The notes below the pieces were generated by a model. That model was given only the letters and a program-made list of their open reading frames with translations, had not been told where the DNA came from and did no database searches. A program made the translations under genes and the position numbers. A stretch of 64,000 bases of DNA from Ceriagrion tenellum (lineage: Eukaryota; Arthropoda; Insecta; Odonata; Coenagrionidae): the NCBI GenBank assembly GCA_963169105.1, contig OY720639.1, forward strand, positions 85,852,593-85,916,592, read 5' to 3'. This document shows positions 1 through 10,865 of this stretch, one piece after another (position 1 is the first letter of the stretch; each line of letters opens with the position of its first letter).

Positions 1-1735
1 GTTTCTAATTTTTTGACATTTAATTTTACACAACAACATTTAATGGCGTGATGAGGGAATTGAGGCTGGTGGCATGTTGTTTAATTGAATATGAGTTAAT
101 TTCTGCGTTTGTGTGCTATGCAACCCAAGGATTGCAGTCTGGTCTGGAAGTTAAATACATTGTAAAAGGCATGGCATGGAGATAAACCTCATGAAGACGA
201 AGTAATTAGAGTTGTGGAAGGGCAGGGGTTTATTCGTGGATGGCTGGGCATAATAATGAGTTAATGGTGCTGTTCACTTGCCGGAGTAGCTGCTTGCATG
301 ACTAATGTCAGTGATGTCTTAAGGTTGGGATTGGAGTGAACAAGGTAGAAATATAGATGAAGGGGAGTCTTGACAAAAATATGCATTATCAATTGTTAAA
401 ACTTAAGTGTAGAAGTTTTTAAATAAATGTTACAACAAAGAATACTATTTGAGAATGTGTTTTGAGTATGAAAATGTGATTTCTATTGATTTATATGTAC
501 TTTGGTCACTGAGCTGAGTGGCGACGCAGACCAACGGTGAAATTTTAGAGGATTGGAGGGATAAGCATATTGTAAATGATAGTAGAAGTAAGGATGTTTG
601 GGTATCACGGAATAGAATGGGCAAAATATAAAGTGTTGGATGATAAGATGAACTGATGACATAGTACGTGCTTTGCTAGTATTTAGTTTGTTTGGAAACG
701 AGTGACCCTTGAAGAAAAATACCCATTTCCACAAGTTTGTCGCTTGGCATACATATAATGTGGTTTTAAGCTAAATCAATACCTCGTACACCATTTCAAT
801 GGCATCGTATTGTGATCAGAGAGAGATTTAGCGCCACTTACGTAGGTATGTGATTTATTTTGAGTAATCGGATGCGGAGAGATAAGTATTTTAATGAACC
901 GTGGCAATATTTAAGTACGGGAATTATTTGTCGGAAATTCTGGCGTTGGAAACGCTCATTGTCATTGTAATTCGGTTCGAAAAGGCAATTCCCAACACTT
1001 GATCCGAATCCTCTGTCAATTTATCATTGGCAACGGTTTTGGCCCGATTAAATGATCGAGAAAAAACTGATCCATAAAGCGATGCGCTTGTCCTGATTCA
1101 CATTTCCGTGAGAATTTTAGGGAGCGCGTGGAAATTGGTGGGGAAGAACGTTAACAGTATGCCGTGATACTCGCTGAACGTATAGATGTTTTAGTCAATG
1201 GGGGACTGTATGCACGAGGGCAGATTTTAAAATAAACGCAGATATCTAATCCATATGTGTATGAGTCATCCGCGAACTTTGATGATTGCCTAGAAGTGAA
1301 GGTTTCTAGGGTAACTTGATTAGTTCGATCGTCATTAGTAGTAATAAATCCGAAGGTTGCCTTGCAGCCTTTCTGAACTCCACTTTCGTCTCTGCCACTC
1401 GCTTCATTCCGTCGAAATTATTCTTTTTGATGTCCTTCATGATTTTCCTGATGCTTTCTGTTCTTTCAATTCATGGAATCTATTTGTATGTTGAAACGCA
1501 TCTAATTAACAATATACTTGAATATTAAATTGGTCACAATTTGCATTTTCCGCAGGATTTTGAAGCTCCGTTCTTTCAACTCTCAGGGTCTATTAATTAA
1601 ATCGCGTTGCTATTTTAAAATCCCGTGGAAACGTAAAATTGGCGTCTGATTTTATACTCGAATATATTAATTACTGTGCTTTTTATTCATGAATAAATAT
1701 GGGTCGGAGACTTGATCATTGCGAAGGGTGGATAT
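1..1735. other. no gene recognised
   Basis: This AT-rich stretch has only short open frames (longest about 83 codons), none with a recognisable domain, signal peptide or repeated unit. I see no terminal inverted repeat, tRNA-like box pair or retrotransposon tail. It is best read as intergenic or intronic DNA. A distant host exon cannot be excluded by eye. Confidence 0.5.
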
Positions 1736-1738
1736 AAG

Positions 1739-2037
1739 TTTGAGTTGTGGGTGTGTAGGAGGGTGGAAAAACTGAGCTGGGTGGCTTGAAGGACAAACAA
1801 GGATGTATTGGATATTGTTGGAGAGGAGAGGACGCTATTAGCGGACATTCGAGGGAGACAGAAGAGATGAATGGAGGACACATTGAATGGAGAGGGAATG
1901 CTGAATAAAGTAATACAGAGGAGAACACTGGGGAAGCGAGGTAGAGGAAGGAAGAAGATAGGAATTCCGGACGCATTAAAAAGCAGGAGACGATTTGAGA
2001 TATTCAAGGGGGATCTGTTGGTGGGCTATCCATTGTA
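1739..2037 (+). pseudogene. LINE reverse transcriptase C-terminal remnant
   Basis: The plus-strand frame starting at 1739 reads as the C-terminal part of a non-LTR retrotransposon polyprotein. Recognisable pieces in order are FELWVCRRVEKLSWV, then a TGA, KDVLDIVGEERTLLADIRGRQKR, another TGA where this family usually has W, then GEGMLNKVIQRRTLGKRGRG and a terminal TAA at 2035. The order of an F-x-x-W-V-x-R-R-V/M-E box, a VGEER box and a GKRGRGR box is typical of the region downstream of the reverse transcriptase palm in RTE-like and related insect LINEs. Two in-frame stops make it dead. The rest of the element upstream is missing, consistent with 5' truncation. A more decayed copy of the same kind lies at 55.65-55.93 kb. 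Clade assignment is inferred. Confidence 0.8.
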
Positions 2038-3935
2038 ATGAAAATGGATCAGGATAAGTACTGTCTAAACTACCAATAAATTGGTAGAATAGTCAAAAAA
2101 TGTCAGAGTTGTAGTTTATTTTGCAGAACAACATAATTCCTGTTTGTACACTTCATAGGCCCTGATCTTGACACCGTGGCCTTCATCTTGAATTCAGTAT
2201 CACGATCCCGATAATTCTGGAAACATGAAGCCTGTGGAATAATTGGTAGCGATTTTTATTTATATCACATTTTAGCATGGATTGAACGCGTGTACTGCAA
2301 AGTGAGCTTGACTGAATGAAACTAGTTTTTGCGTCTATAATGTTACTGATTATGCCTTATAGGATTCATGTTTCTGGTGAAGCTGTAAATTATAATGCGA
2401 ATGTGGACATTGTTGTGACTGAGGGTAATTTCGCTCTTAATCATCCTAATCCCCTAGTCAGCGGATTGAACACCGTATGATGAACATCTTTGGGCTTGGG
2501 ACTTTTTCGTAGTGCTCGTTCCCGATGTCGTGGGAACTAGGCCCATCCCTTTTGCCGTCTCGTCCATCGTCTTGAACGACTTGTCCACGCGTTCCGACCA
2601 CGATGCTTTTTGACTCATGGGAATTACGTGACCGCCTCTCACGTTCTTACATGTAATGCTTTTTCTCTCGCCAATCCCGGCTGTTTATAGTCTTCATCTT
2701 CGGTACAGATCGGACTGCTTAAAAAGGGGGTCACACCTCATTGCGCTTCTCGATCGTCAATTCGAAATTCCATTTTTTGCGCACTGTTTCAATCCTCTGT
2801 ACCGTGCATTGCATGTCTGCGGTATATTCTTCATTAGTAGGTACTGAAAAAAATATGTGCCGACGATTCGGATTTCGTGCGCTAATGGTCTTGCGCTAAT
2901 GTTTGGAAACAATACAATTTAGTTTTTTTTGTTATTCCGTTACCATGTTGTTATCGAGGGCGGTCTTTTTTTAGAATATACCAGAATTGCACCAATATGT
3001 CGTTAGAAGTCGACGGTAACGTTAGTATCGGGGCGCTCTAGTGAGTGTGGTGACTAATGGTACATGGAAAGAAGGAATTTGTATGTATTTATCACCTCAG
3101 GACTAATGCTCCGTTGTTATCTCACTTCTACCAGCTCGCGAAATATAGCCTTTGAGTCTCTTAATTGCTCTCAACCTAGTCCTAACATCAGTTTTATAAC
3201 GCCTTCTGTCTGCTCGTTGCAGATATCTCTTTACGAAGCGTGCGGCGTTCGTTTGTATTGCATGTACTTCGCGAATTAAGTCTTTCGGTGCAGGTTTCGT
3301 ATTTGCGAAAGGCTAAAAAAGATCCAGAATAAATCCTCCATACGTCGGGCGGTGTAACCCTCTTACTGGAAGTGCTCTATAAGTTGAGATCGGAATGCCA
3401 GGTCTTTCTTTTTAACCGACGTCTGCGTAAGGAGAATGGTCGACGTTTCCTGCGGAGATTTGGTGGTCAAGTATCCAATTTTTATCCATTCCCTGGTCGG
3501 ATGCCAGTTGAAATTACACGTTTTCTCCGAGAAACTCTCGCTCATTTTACTCAATTAAAACCCCGCTCGAAGGAGCGCAATAGATAAAAGTAGTCTCTTT
3601 TTGAAAGTGCGGGGCGAGTCTTGCAAGCAGTTAACGCCTGTAGCGAATTGCGCTCGCGGTGCGGCATATCGAGGGCTGCCTTTTTTTCTGCTTAAACTTG
3701 CTCCCGCATCATCCTTGCGTGGTCGTGAGTTTCCTGCATGGGCACAGACTTTCTCTGCAGGGCAGTTTTTGATCGCTGGAATCCGGTAGTCGGGCTCGGC
3801 TTTAAAGGATGGCGTCCTCGTAGCGGTGCGAGAGTGCCTGTTCTCATTTCGGCTTCGCAAGGAATAGGATGCTCTTTGGAGGAGTTTTCTGCCCGTTTTA
3901 GTCGATTAAATTCTGTTTAAACGTGGATTTGAAAC
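2038..3935. other. no gene recognised
   Basis: After the LINE stop there is about 60 bases that could be its 3' untranslated region, including a small AATAAA-containing inverted repeat near 2070-2085. Beyond that, 3360-3900 is somewhat richer in GC and carries overlapping open frames up to about 101 codons on both strands with no recognisable domain. No terminal repeats or tRNA-like boxes were seen. Confidence 0.45.
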
Positions 3936-3938
3936 GTG

Positions 3939-4264
3939 CTGTTAAATGGTAGAGAATGTTGGATGATGACAGTGGCTGAACAAAGGAGTTTGGAAGCAAA
4001 GGATTGTTATCGTAGACTGATAATAATCAAATGGACAGAATCACTAATGAAGAAGTCCTGCGTGTTGCTGGGGAGGAAATATTTTCAATTAAAACTGTAA
4101 GGTCCAGAAGAGGCAAACTTATTTTACGCGTTCTGAGTCATAACAGCCTTTTGAAAAAATTATTGAAAGGGATTATGTTGCTTAAAGACCAATGTGGTGG
4201 AGTAAATGTATTGCGAAAGAAAAGCTATTTGTATTTCACCTCTAAGACATGTTACATGCGACCA
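3939..4264 (+). pseudogene. LINE reverse transcriptase C-terminal remnant, frameshifted
   Basis: Two overlapping frames together read as a non-LTR retrotransposon C-terminal segment. Frame one (3939-4033) gives LLNGRECWMMTVAEQRSLEA and then KDCYRRLIIIKWT; a frameshift near 4030 leads into the second frame, which reads MDRITNEEVLRVAGEE, KTVRSRRGKLI and LSHNSLLKKLLKG. This matches the usual LLYGCETW / CYRRM / WTDR-TNEEVL / GEER / HNSLLK succession of the region after the palm. The element is 5' truncated and its end fades out near 4264. It is a separate family from the copy at 1.74 kb, judged by the HNSLL box. It lacks any catalytic motif, so no activity is expected. Confidence 0.8.
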
Positions 4265-4948
4265 ATTTTTATTTTTTCGGCCTTATCGGTCTCGGCTTGA
4301 CATTTTAAAACATCGAAAACAATCACGTTAAACATTTTTCAGCTCTAGAACTCCTTGTGGAAAACTGCTAGGAGCTCTTCTTTCGTTATGTAATGGAAGA
4401 AGCGACGAATGGTGGGAATTACCGAAGGAGACAAGGCTGAAAACCAGAAACTTGGTATAATCTTGGAAAATGAGAAGTTTATATGGAAATTTGCTTATCC
4501 AAGTCAAAATCTGTTATCAGTACTTGAGCAGGAGCAATTCAGGTCTTATGATGCGTGGGCTTCAAGTTTTTAGCGTCTTGCCTGAGAGAAACCCAGTAGC
4601 TCCTCTTCGGTGCATTGCAGTTCATTATGCGCAGTGACTTTCAGATACCAACTATCATTTACCCTTGTAGGTGAGATATTTGGTTTTCCATAAGTTGTGT
4701 CGGTTATTACTTGTTCGTTTTTTTCCAATTATTACCTCTAGGACAATGCACGAGCATGATCATCAGTATTTCTATTCTGTTGGATTCTCTTGTCTCGAAT
4801 TTCTTAGGAAACATGAATTTAGCTTAAAAAAATGGAATAAAAACTTATAATTATCACCATATTGTGGGTAAACTTATGTATGTTGTTTTCCTTTACCTGA
4901 GCTTTTATTAAAATGCACGCTTGCGAAAAAATGGATATTTTCACGTGG
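4265..4948. other. no gene recognised; one dispersed repeat
   Basis: Apart from the dispersed repeat at 4443-4560, listed separately, this AT-rich stretch shows no coding similarity or terminal repeat. Confidence 0.45.
4443..4560 (+). repeat. dispersed repeat R-A, copy 1
   Basis: About 85 bases here (core 4466-4545, around AATGAGAAGTTTATAT and CAAAATCTGTTATCAGTAC) recur in the same orientation at 6736-6820 with only scattered differences. Similarity fades on both sides. The two copies bracket the pair of TTAA elements at 4.95-6.06 kb. No coding or tRNA-like signal is visible, so the class of repeat is unknown. Confidence 0.7.
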
Positions 4949-4952
4949 TTAA

Positions 4953-5503
4953 GGTGGCTATGGCTTGGCTTTGTTAGTCAAGACAAATTGTAAGTTAACC
5001 ATTTTTCTTTATTCAGTTGAAATAATCCTGTTTTCGCTGATGAATGGGTTACCCATTGAAAACCAAAATTTAGGTACAAATGGTGCAGATTATTCCTCGA
5101 ATATATTTTTAAGACCACATTTGTTCAACCATAGGAGCCGGCTGCAGCGCCATTTGCATGAAACTACCGTATTTTGATTTCGATCAGGCGGTGATTCGCC
5201 AATACCTAACTTTTAAAAATGGGTATTATATTTTAATTTTCTTCAAGCTTTTTTGCTCCTCATATACAGATTTTCTTAAGTACTTCACTATATTTTCTCG
5301 TTAAACTTGGCATTTTTCTACTATTTTCTGAGCAATCTCCACGAGATACCCTTGTGAAAATCTCCGCGTTCAAGGTTGAATTACTGTTTAAGTTGCCTGG
5401 AAGCCCTGTTTTATTTGATATCAGTTTATAAAACTCACTTCAGCGATACTCTATTAAAGTTTTCAGAAAATCTGGATTCAGAAAGCATGAGGCCGGAGCC
5501 ACC
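4953..5503. mobile_element. TTAA-B inverted-repeat DNA element, copy 1
   Basis: A 551-bp non-coding element begins with TTAA then GGTGGCTATGGC and ends with GCCGGAGCCACC then TTAA, so the termini are inverted and both flanks are TTAA (4949-4952 and 5504-5507). The interior is AT-rich with no transposase. A diverged second copy at 44.82-45.41 kb shares internal blocks such as GTCAAGACAAAT near the left end, which confirms that this is a dispersed family. TTAA target duplications are known for piggyBac and Kolobok superfamilies. The GG terminus fits Kolobok better than piggyBac, but that is inference. Confidence 0.75.
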
Positions 5504-5507
5504 TTAA

Positions 5508-6064
5508 GGTAGTCTGAGCGAGATAGTTCCCTAGTTATTATGGAGACCATGTTCGAATTATACGTTTTAATTTAAGCAGTTGTAGGAAGCGTTAATTTAA
5601 TACTACATTATTTGTAGTGCAATAATATACTTGTACATGACTGAAATTCTAGGTAATAAAATAAAAATATCAACATAAGTATTTGATATGAATCATTTTT
5701 TTCATGCGGAACGTTAAACATTCTGTAATAACGCTAGGTTTTTTCGTGAGTTTAAAAAAACTACTCCGGTGACTATATGATTTATTGTCAAATATAGTCG
5801 AGAAAACAAAAAAAACTACCCCCTGTTAATTTTTTGACGAGATCTAGGTGTTAGAAATGCCTCATTTTTTAAATAAGGTCTCTCTGGAGAGCGTATTCTA
5901 TCATTTCCCATGTAAAAGGGCTGGTATCATTTGTCAATAATGTCGGAAAGTATTTCGGTTATGGGGCTGATATTTTGGTATCTGTGGAAGAGTAAGATAT
6001 TTTTCGTTAAAATGAGACCAAATTCATTGATCTCTAGGTGAATTGGTATTTCGCTCCTACTACC
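5508..6064 (-). mobile_element. TTAA-A inverted-repeat DNA element, copy a
   Basis: A 557-bp non-coding element flanked by TTAA on both sides (5504-5507 and 6065-6068). Its ends are GGTAGTCTGAGCGAGATA on the left and, read inward from the right, GGTAGTAGGAGCGAAATA. It is inverted relative to the copies at 7.8, 44.1 and 59.3 kb, with which it shares most of its length: the GATATTTTGGTATCT block, the AGATCTCGTCAAAAAATTAA block and the CATGGTCTCCATAAT block. No transposase is encoded. It abuts the TTAA-B copy and the two share a single TTAA. Confidence 0.8.
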
Positions 6065-6068
6065 TTAA

Positions 6069-6715
6069 TTGAAAATTTAGTCCTAAAACGCTTGAAAAAG
6101 TCCTGGATTACTATCTGCTCCGTAGAAACCCTGTAGAACCTCATCCCCGTTGCTGCGAATCTCCTTTTTGCTGCGCCCGTTCCATAAACTTCTTTTTTCT
6201 GATTCAAGGCAAGAACAGCTTTATCTCCCAACTTCTTTTGCCTTCGCATCGCATGGCTCCTCCTCCCGCCTTTCCTCCGCCCCGCTCTGCGTGCCATCAC
6301 GTTTCCTTTCGGCTGCCTGCGCGTCTTTTTACCGTGGGGGGGGGGGGGGTGGGGGTTGGTGGGTGGCCACACTGAGAAAGGGAGCTTGACTTGAAAGAAT
6401 AGTCTCTCCTGGCGTATTCGTGAGTGTCATGGCGGCCCACAGTTGCCCGGGACGAAGAAGGCGTGGTCCTTCGGGAGGCCTTCCCCGCCGCCACAGAGTC
6501 AGAGCCGGATTACAATCTCCCGGCTTAACTGTCATTCGGGGTGAAGGGGTTATGTGATTGAAACTTGATCAATCTCCAATTTAAAACGAACATCAGTGGA
6601 AAAACTTTCCCGTTGTACAAAATAGTAGCCCGGCTGATCGTCGTTATAGCACAGGGTTGCTTTTGGTCTTGCAAGCCTGTATTTCCTGGTTAAGTTTTGG
6701 AGATTGAAAATGGGT
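6069..6715. other. no gene recognised; homopolymer G tract
   Basis: Open frames on both strands (up to 112 codons on the minus strand) run across a long G run and into the end of the neighbouring TTAA element, so their composition, proline- or glycine-rich stretches plus Arg/Lys, is explained by low complexity. The stretch is locally GC-rich between about 6240 and 6530. No protein domain was recognised. Confidence 0.45.
6336..6365 (+). repeat. poly-G tract with G-quadruplex potential
   Basis: Fourteen consecutive G residues (6336-6349) are followed by T, five more G and then GG/GGG groups spaced by TT and T to about 6365. This supplies more than four G runs on the plus strand within 30 bases. 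It is a direct sequence observation; folding is inferred. Such runs are also common sites of assembly or polymerase error. Confidence 0.75.
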
Positions 6716-6830
6716 CTGTATAACCTGGTAAAGTCGTGGAAAATGAGAAGTTTATATAAAAATTTACTTACCCAAGTCAAAATCTGTTATCAGTACGTGA
6801 GCAGGAGCAATTTAGGCTCTGTCGCCCGCG
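6716..6830 (+). repeat. dispersed repeat R-A, copy 2
   Basis: Second copy of the repeat at 4.44-4.56 kb, same strand, best conserved at 6736-6820. Similarity continues weakly to about 6870, where both copies hold a TTAGCGTC block. Confidence 0.7.
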
Positions 6831-7799
6831 TAAACGTTTAGTACTCAAGTTAGCGTCGCTACACTGCAGCATCTTCAGGGGATAGATTAATGAAAAATTA
6901 ATTGAGGAACACTTTCACTCCCATAGCAATAGGCTTTTTCACCACACTGAGAAAGCTCTGGCAAATTTTCGAAAAATTATACAATTAAAAAGAATTTTTT
7001 TTAAGTCTTGCTTTTTCACCGAATATTATTTTGAAATTTGTTCAAGCGCATAAAAATAAGTTTTAAATATAAATCGTTGCGAGACAAAGCAGTGTTGATG
7101 TTTTTGTTAAGTAAGTATGAACTAAATTACATTCTTTATGCTCCAATATGTCAGAACCATGAGTGTTTTAAGGCGGTCTGAGTTAGCTGATTCATCGGCC
7201 ATTTGGGAGACTCCAGATTTAGTACGAGTAATTAATTAGCGGGAGATTATTTCCTCATGATGCGACAACTAACGCTATTAGTTAAAGGGATAAAATAAAT
7301 ATTTTCCGTGGAACAAACTGAGGGACAAGCACGTCCCGCCGGTCGTTTTGCCGATCTTTCTCTTGCCTTATCGCTCGTTCTCCTTTGTGTATGGGGCTTC
7401 ATTTTATTTTTTTAATCTGCCCTCGAGAGGACTATAGCGGCATCTTAGCCGGGAGACCTTGAACTTAAAAACAGATGCAGACAGACATCTTGGAGTCTAC
7501 GTCCATTTTATCGGTCCCTCACACTACTTCAGCAGGAAGGAAGAACGTCGCTGGGACTTACAGAGAGGCTTATAGAGAGGAGGTGGTGGTCAGTGGGTTA
7601 TAGAGGTACGACCTTTGTCCTTCGATAAGGATTCGTTGCGGCAGTCATCAGTTTTTCATTCGGGGGGAAGGTCTCATTCTCTTGGGCTCGTGCCGCTATA
7701 GATGTTGGGCCCATGTTACGTTTTCGTTTGTGTCCTGATTGACGCTTATGCTCTGAAGTACATAGGTAAACGCAAGAAGCGAATGGTCAACGATTGACA
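6831..7799. other. no gene recognised
   Basis: AT-rich DNA with no coding similarity. Near 7163 a TTAAGGCGGTCTGAG string followed by GGGAGACTCC resembles the terminal 45 bases of the TTAA-A family, so a badly eroded or solo end may sit there. The rest, including a GC-richer patch at 7320-7720, shows nothing I can assign. Confidence 0.4.
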
Positions 7800-7803
7800 T
7801 TAA

Positions 7804-8333
7804 AGTAGTTTGAGCGAAATGTAATTTCACCTATAAATCAATGAAGTCGGTCTTGTTTTAAAGAAAAATGCCTCACCGTTCCGAAGATACTAAAATATCA
7901 GCGCCTTACCGAACTTATTTCCGAGTTTTTTGACGTAAAATACCTGCATTATTACGTGGAAAATGGTACGTGTATGCACTCCGGAGAGACATTATTTAAA
8001 AAAAATAAGGAATTTCTAACACCTATATCTCGTCAAAAAACTAACAGCGTGTAGTTAATATGTTTTCTCAACGATTTCTGAAATTAAATAATATTGTCAC
8101 CGCCGTAATGTTTTCAGGATTATTGGAAGCCTTCAATGTTGAAGGAGTTTCAAACGTACCGTGCGGAAAAAATGAGTCAAGTTAAAGACTTTTGTGGTTA
8201 TTTTTAATTAATTGCTTAGAATTTCAGTCATATTAAAGTACGTTATCACGCCATTAATAATTAAATATATGATTCATAATTCGTACAGCTGCAGAAATTA
8301 AAGCGTATAATTCGAATGTGTTCTCCATTATAC
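7804..8333 (+). mobile_element. TTAA-A element, copy b, right end missing
   Basis: The left flank is TTAA (7800-7803) followed by AGTAGTTTGAGCGAAATG, one base off the family start. The interior follows copies d and f closely, with blocks such as ACGTGTATGCACTCC, TATATCTCGTCAAAAA and TATAATTCGAATGTG. Similarity stops just after CTCCATTATA near 8333, so the last 30-40 bases, including the right terminal repeat, are absent or displaced. About 530 bp remain. No protein is encoded. Confidence 0.8.
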
Positions 8334-9300
8334 AGGTCTTCGCGAGAGTGGAGGTGAAAGTTTGGGCACTGTTGCAATTTGCCGGTTGCGGGCCGTCCAT
8401 GTATTGGAATATATCTTTGGGCGCATTGAATAAATTCAGTACATCGAAAAAAGGCCCTTATGAGTTAAAGGTGATGGAAAATGGTTGGATACTAAAAGGT
8501 CAACAATTGCTACTTAAAATAAAATTCATGAAAAGAGCGTGTGCAGCGATTGTTTTCGCCATTCGAGGCAATGCACAGAAGGAGCGTATGAGTAAAGGGT
8601 TCTGCCCGCAGCCCGCAAGTGGCAACAGGGCTCATACTTTTACCACCCCTCAAGCGAAGAAGGCCGCCTCATCGCTAGCTCAAACCCGCTTAAATACTCA
8701 GTTGTTTATTAACTCGTTAAAAATCGATATCACAATGTGAGTTTACGATGATAATTGACATTAAATACTGCTGAAAAGAGCTTCAAAACAAGACCAAGAC
8801 CAAGACCATTGCTTCTACTACTTTTCATAACCAAGAAAAAGTTGTTTCATAAACTTGTTAATAAATTTTTATGACACAAAAGAAAGAACTGGACGTTTAA
8901 AGATACGTTTGAATATGTTTTTCCCACACAATACTGCAGGTTCATTACGATTAAACTTCAAGTTTCTTCACTATTAAACGTCAAAGAGTGCGCTCCGTTC
9001 GAAAACGGCAAAAAACTGGCACTTTTGTTCTCACCAGAATAAAAAATCCAGAGTGTAATTAAAAATAATCGGCAACCACAGTGAAACTAAAATAAATCAA
9101 GCTAAAATTTGGTGTAACTCGCATTCATGTGGGTACCACGGCTCATTTTTAATCAGTGTCCAAACTCGAGTCTACATAATTTTTGCACCGACAGTAGTCA
9201 TATTTACACAGCATTTGATTGAAGAAATTTTACTTTATAGTATGCATAATTTCAAGATAGGTCATCGGGCATGCTGAAAATAAAGTTTCCTCTGTAACTT
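8334..9300. other. no gene recognised
   Basis: A plus-strand open frame of 140 codons (8318-8740) starts inside the TTAA-A element and continues beyond it. It has no recognisable domain, and its N-terminal part is transposon sequence, so I do not call it a gene. The rest is AT-rich with small repeats such as three CAAGAC units near 8790-8810. Confidence 0.45.
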
Positions 9301-9312
9301 AAAACGTGAACT

Positions 9313-9833
9313 GTGGGATTACGATCGACGTTTCCGTATGTGACGGAAACGGACGGTGGCGTTCGCGATGGCCGGTTATTTGTGATGTAGTCGAACCTAT
9401 AACGATGGACCAAGGTCGATATAAGAACCTGGCGATGGACGGAACGCTGACGGAACCTTGTTGAAGGTCTTACTTTTTCGTCACGCTTCGTCAGAGGCAG
9501 CCTATAATAGGAGTACTTTTAGTTCAATGAGTCCAAAATTCCATTTGCAGACCGTCCTTATTACTTTTTAACTTTATAAAGGAACATATTTAACCTTCTT
9601 GAAGCAAAATTTGTCCTATTCTTGCAGTTTATTTATATTTTGATTATGATAGAATATGAAAATAAACTGCGTATTTTGCACAGTAAATGGCTCTCCGTTC
9701 GGAAAAACGATCTCAGTTGTTGCTTTTTCTCTTGTCAATCATTATACATTCCTCCTTGCTTGGAAGGCGATGGAAAACTTGAGAGGCCACAGTCCGTTTC
9801 CGTCACGTCAGAAAACGTCGATCGTAATACCAC
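9313..9833. mobile_element. foldback DNA element with about 45-bp terminal repeats
   Basis: The left end (9313-9360) reads GTGGGATTACGATCGACG and continues through GTGACGGAAACGGAC. The reverse complement of the right end (9786-9833) reads GTGGTATTACGATCGACG and continues through the same GTGACGGAAACGGAC block. Termini are thus inverted over about 45 bases. The 520-bp interior encodes no transposase. I could not identify a matching target-site duplication, so the superfamily is open. Confidence 0.7.
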
Positions 9834-9982
9834 CCTTAAGGCCCGACTTTACAACGTCTAGTTAACGTGGAATAAATTGGACAAATTTTATAAATTCCTT
9901 GGCCTCTGTGGAATAAATTTTATCACAGTGGAAGTTGCCTCTTGTTTTATTCTTAGTTATGTTCCGATTCCATTCCATCAAC

Positions 9983-10025
9983 CCTGAAACCAGAGAGTAT
10001 ATAACATATACTCTCTGGTTTCAGG
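9983..10025. repeat. perfect 20-bp-arm inverted repeat
   Basis: Arms at 9983-10002 and 10006-10025 are exact reverse complements, separated by only AAC. The arm begins CCTGAAACCAGAGAG. A perfect 20-bp palindrome among eroded sequence is unusual and suggests a recent origin, for example a template-switch error. At 43 nt it is too short for an ordinary animal microRNA precursor. Confidence 0.9.
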
Positions 10026-10029
10026 ATCT

Positions 10030-10125
10030 CTGGTATGTCTGCATCTGAAACTGGTCCTACTTCGTAAGGGTCTCATATTCTAGCGGCGTACTGCAAGTGA
10101 GGTCTCACAACAGAAATGTGGACCC
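10030..10125 (-). pseudogene. LINE reverse transcriptase fragment (thumb region)
   Basis: On the minus strand the frame reads VVRPHLQYAARI, then a stop where this family usually has W, then DPYEVGPVSDAD. This is the widespread V-R-P-x-L-E-Y-A-x-x-I/V-W-D-P motif found after the palm domain of Jockey-like and R1-like LINEs. Only about 95 bases are recognisable. The same motif occurs on the plus strand near 26.03 kb. The perfect hairpin at 9983-10025 lies just downstream in this element's orientation. Confidence 0.65.
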
Positions 10126-10865
10126 CAGAAGTCAAGGGGTCTAAGTGACATTAATAAAAAACAAGTTAGGTACAGGAATGGGATGTGATGGAAACGTCTC
10201 ATTGATTTAGCAGAAGGATGGTAACTTGCTCATGAACCTAATATTTGTGGGTAATAATCGGCCATGCCATTTGTGCGATATGGCGACCACGGCATTCTGC
10301 TGTTTATAGCGCGAAATTTTGATTGGCTTCTGCCATCTGTCAATAACTCACTGCGTTATACAGAAGTACTATAGTTCGTCTCGCCTTAATATGATAATCA
10401 CTTTTCTTCAAGTATATTCTGGTTGTGTTCCAGGCGTTAGTTTTCGATTAAAATAAAATTACATTCCAAATTTTAGTTTTCGATGTTGGCAAATTATGGT
10501 ATTGAACCGTCGATATCCAAACCCATGTATAGTTTTCCACGATGCAGTCATTTAGTTAGTCACTCTTGTGGCTATCCAAAATTTTCCTAGGGTTTCCCGA
10601 CAACACAGCTGGTTATTGTCCTTGAGCTATGTATTCGGGGATCTTCACGGTGTGAAAGAAGTAACAATCCGTAATATTCCAGGCTAAACCTTTCGAAAAT
10701 TCCACCAATTTACTTTATCCTGCCATCATGTTAAAAAGAAATCCTTACAACAGTTTGATATTCCTTTCGACAGTAGATATGTGGTTTAAGTCCTCTTAAC
10801 TGGTGTACGCATGTAGCACTGCGGTTCTTACCACCAATAGCCTCAAAATCCCAATCCATCCATCG
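10126..10865. other. no gene recognised
   Basis: AT-rich DNA with no coding similarity, terminal repeat or tail recognised. Confidence 0.45.

Noticed and set aside
6034..6372. 112-codon basic protein-like frame on the minus strand
   Set aside because: Its N-terminus is the complement of the poly-G tract and its C-terminus lies in a TTAA-A element end.
8318..8740. 140-codon plus-strand frame
   Set aside because: It starts inside a truncated TTAA-A copy and has no recognisable domain.
8740..8765. 12-base direct repeat (ATTGACATTAAA) around TTAA-A copy b as a long target duplication
   Set aside because: The second occurrence is over 400 bases past the last recognisable element sequence, and the family target is TTAA.
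9983..10025. microRNA precursor
   Set aside because: At 43 nt with a 3-nt loop it is too short for a canonical animal pre-miRNA.
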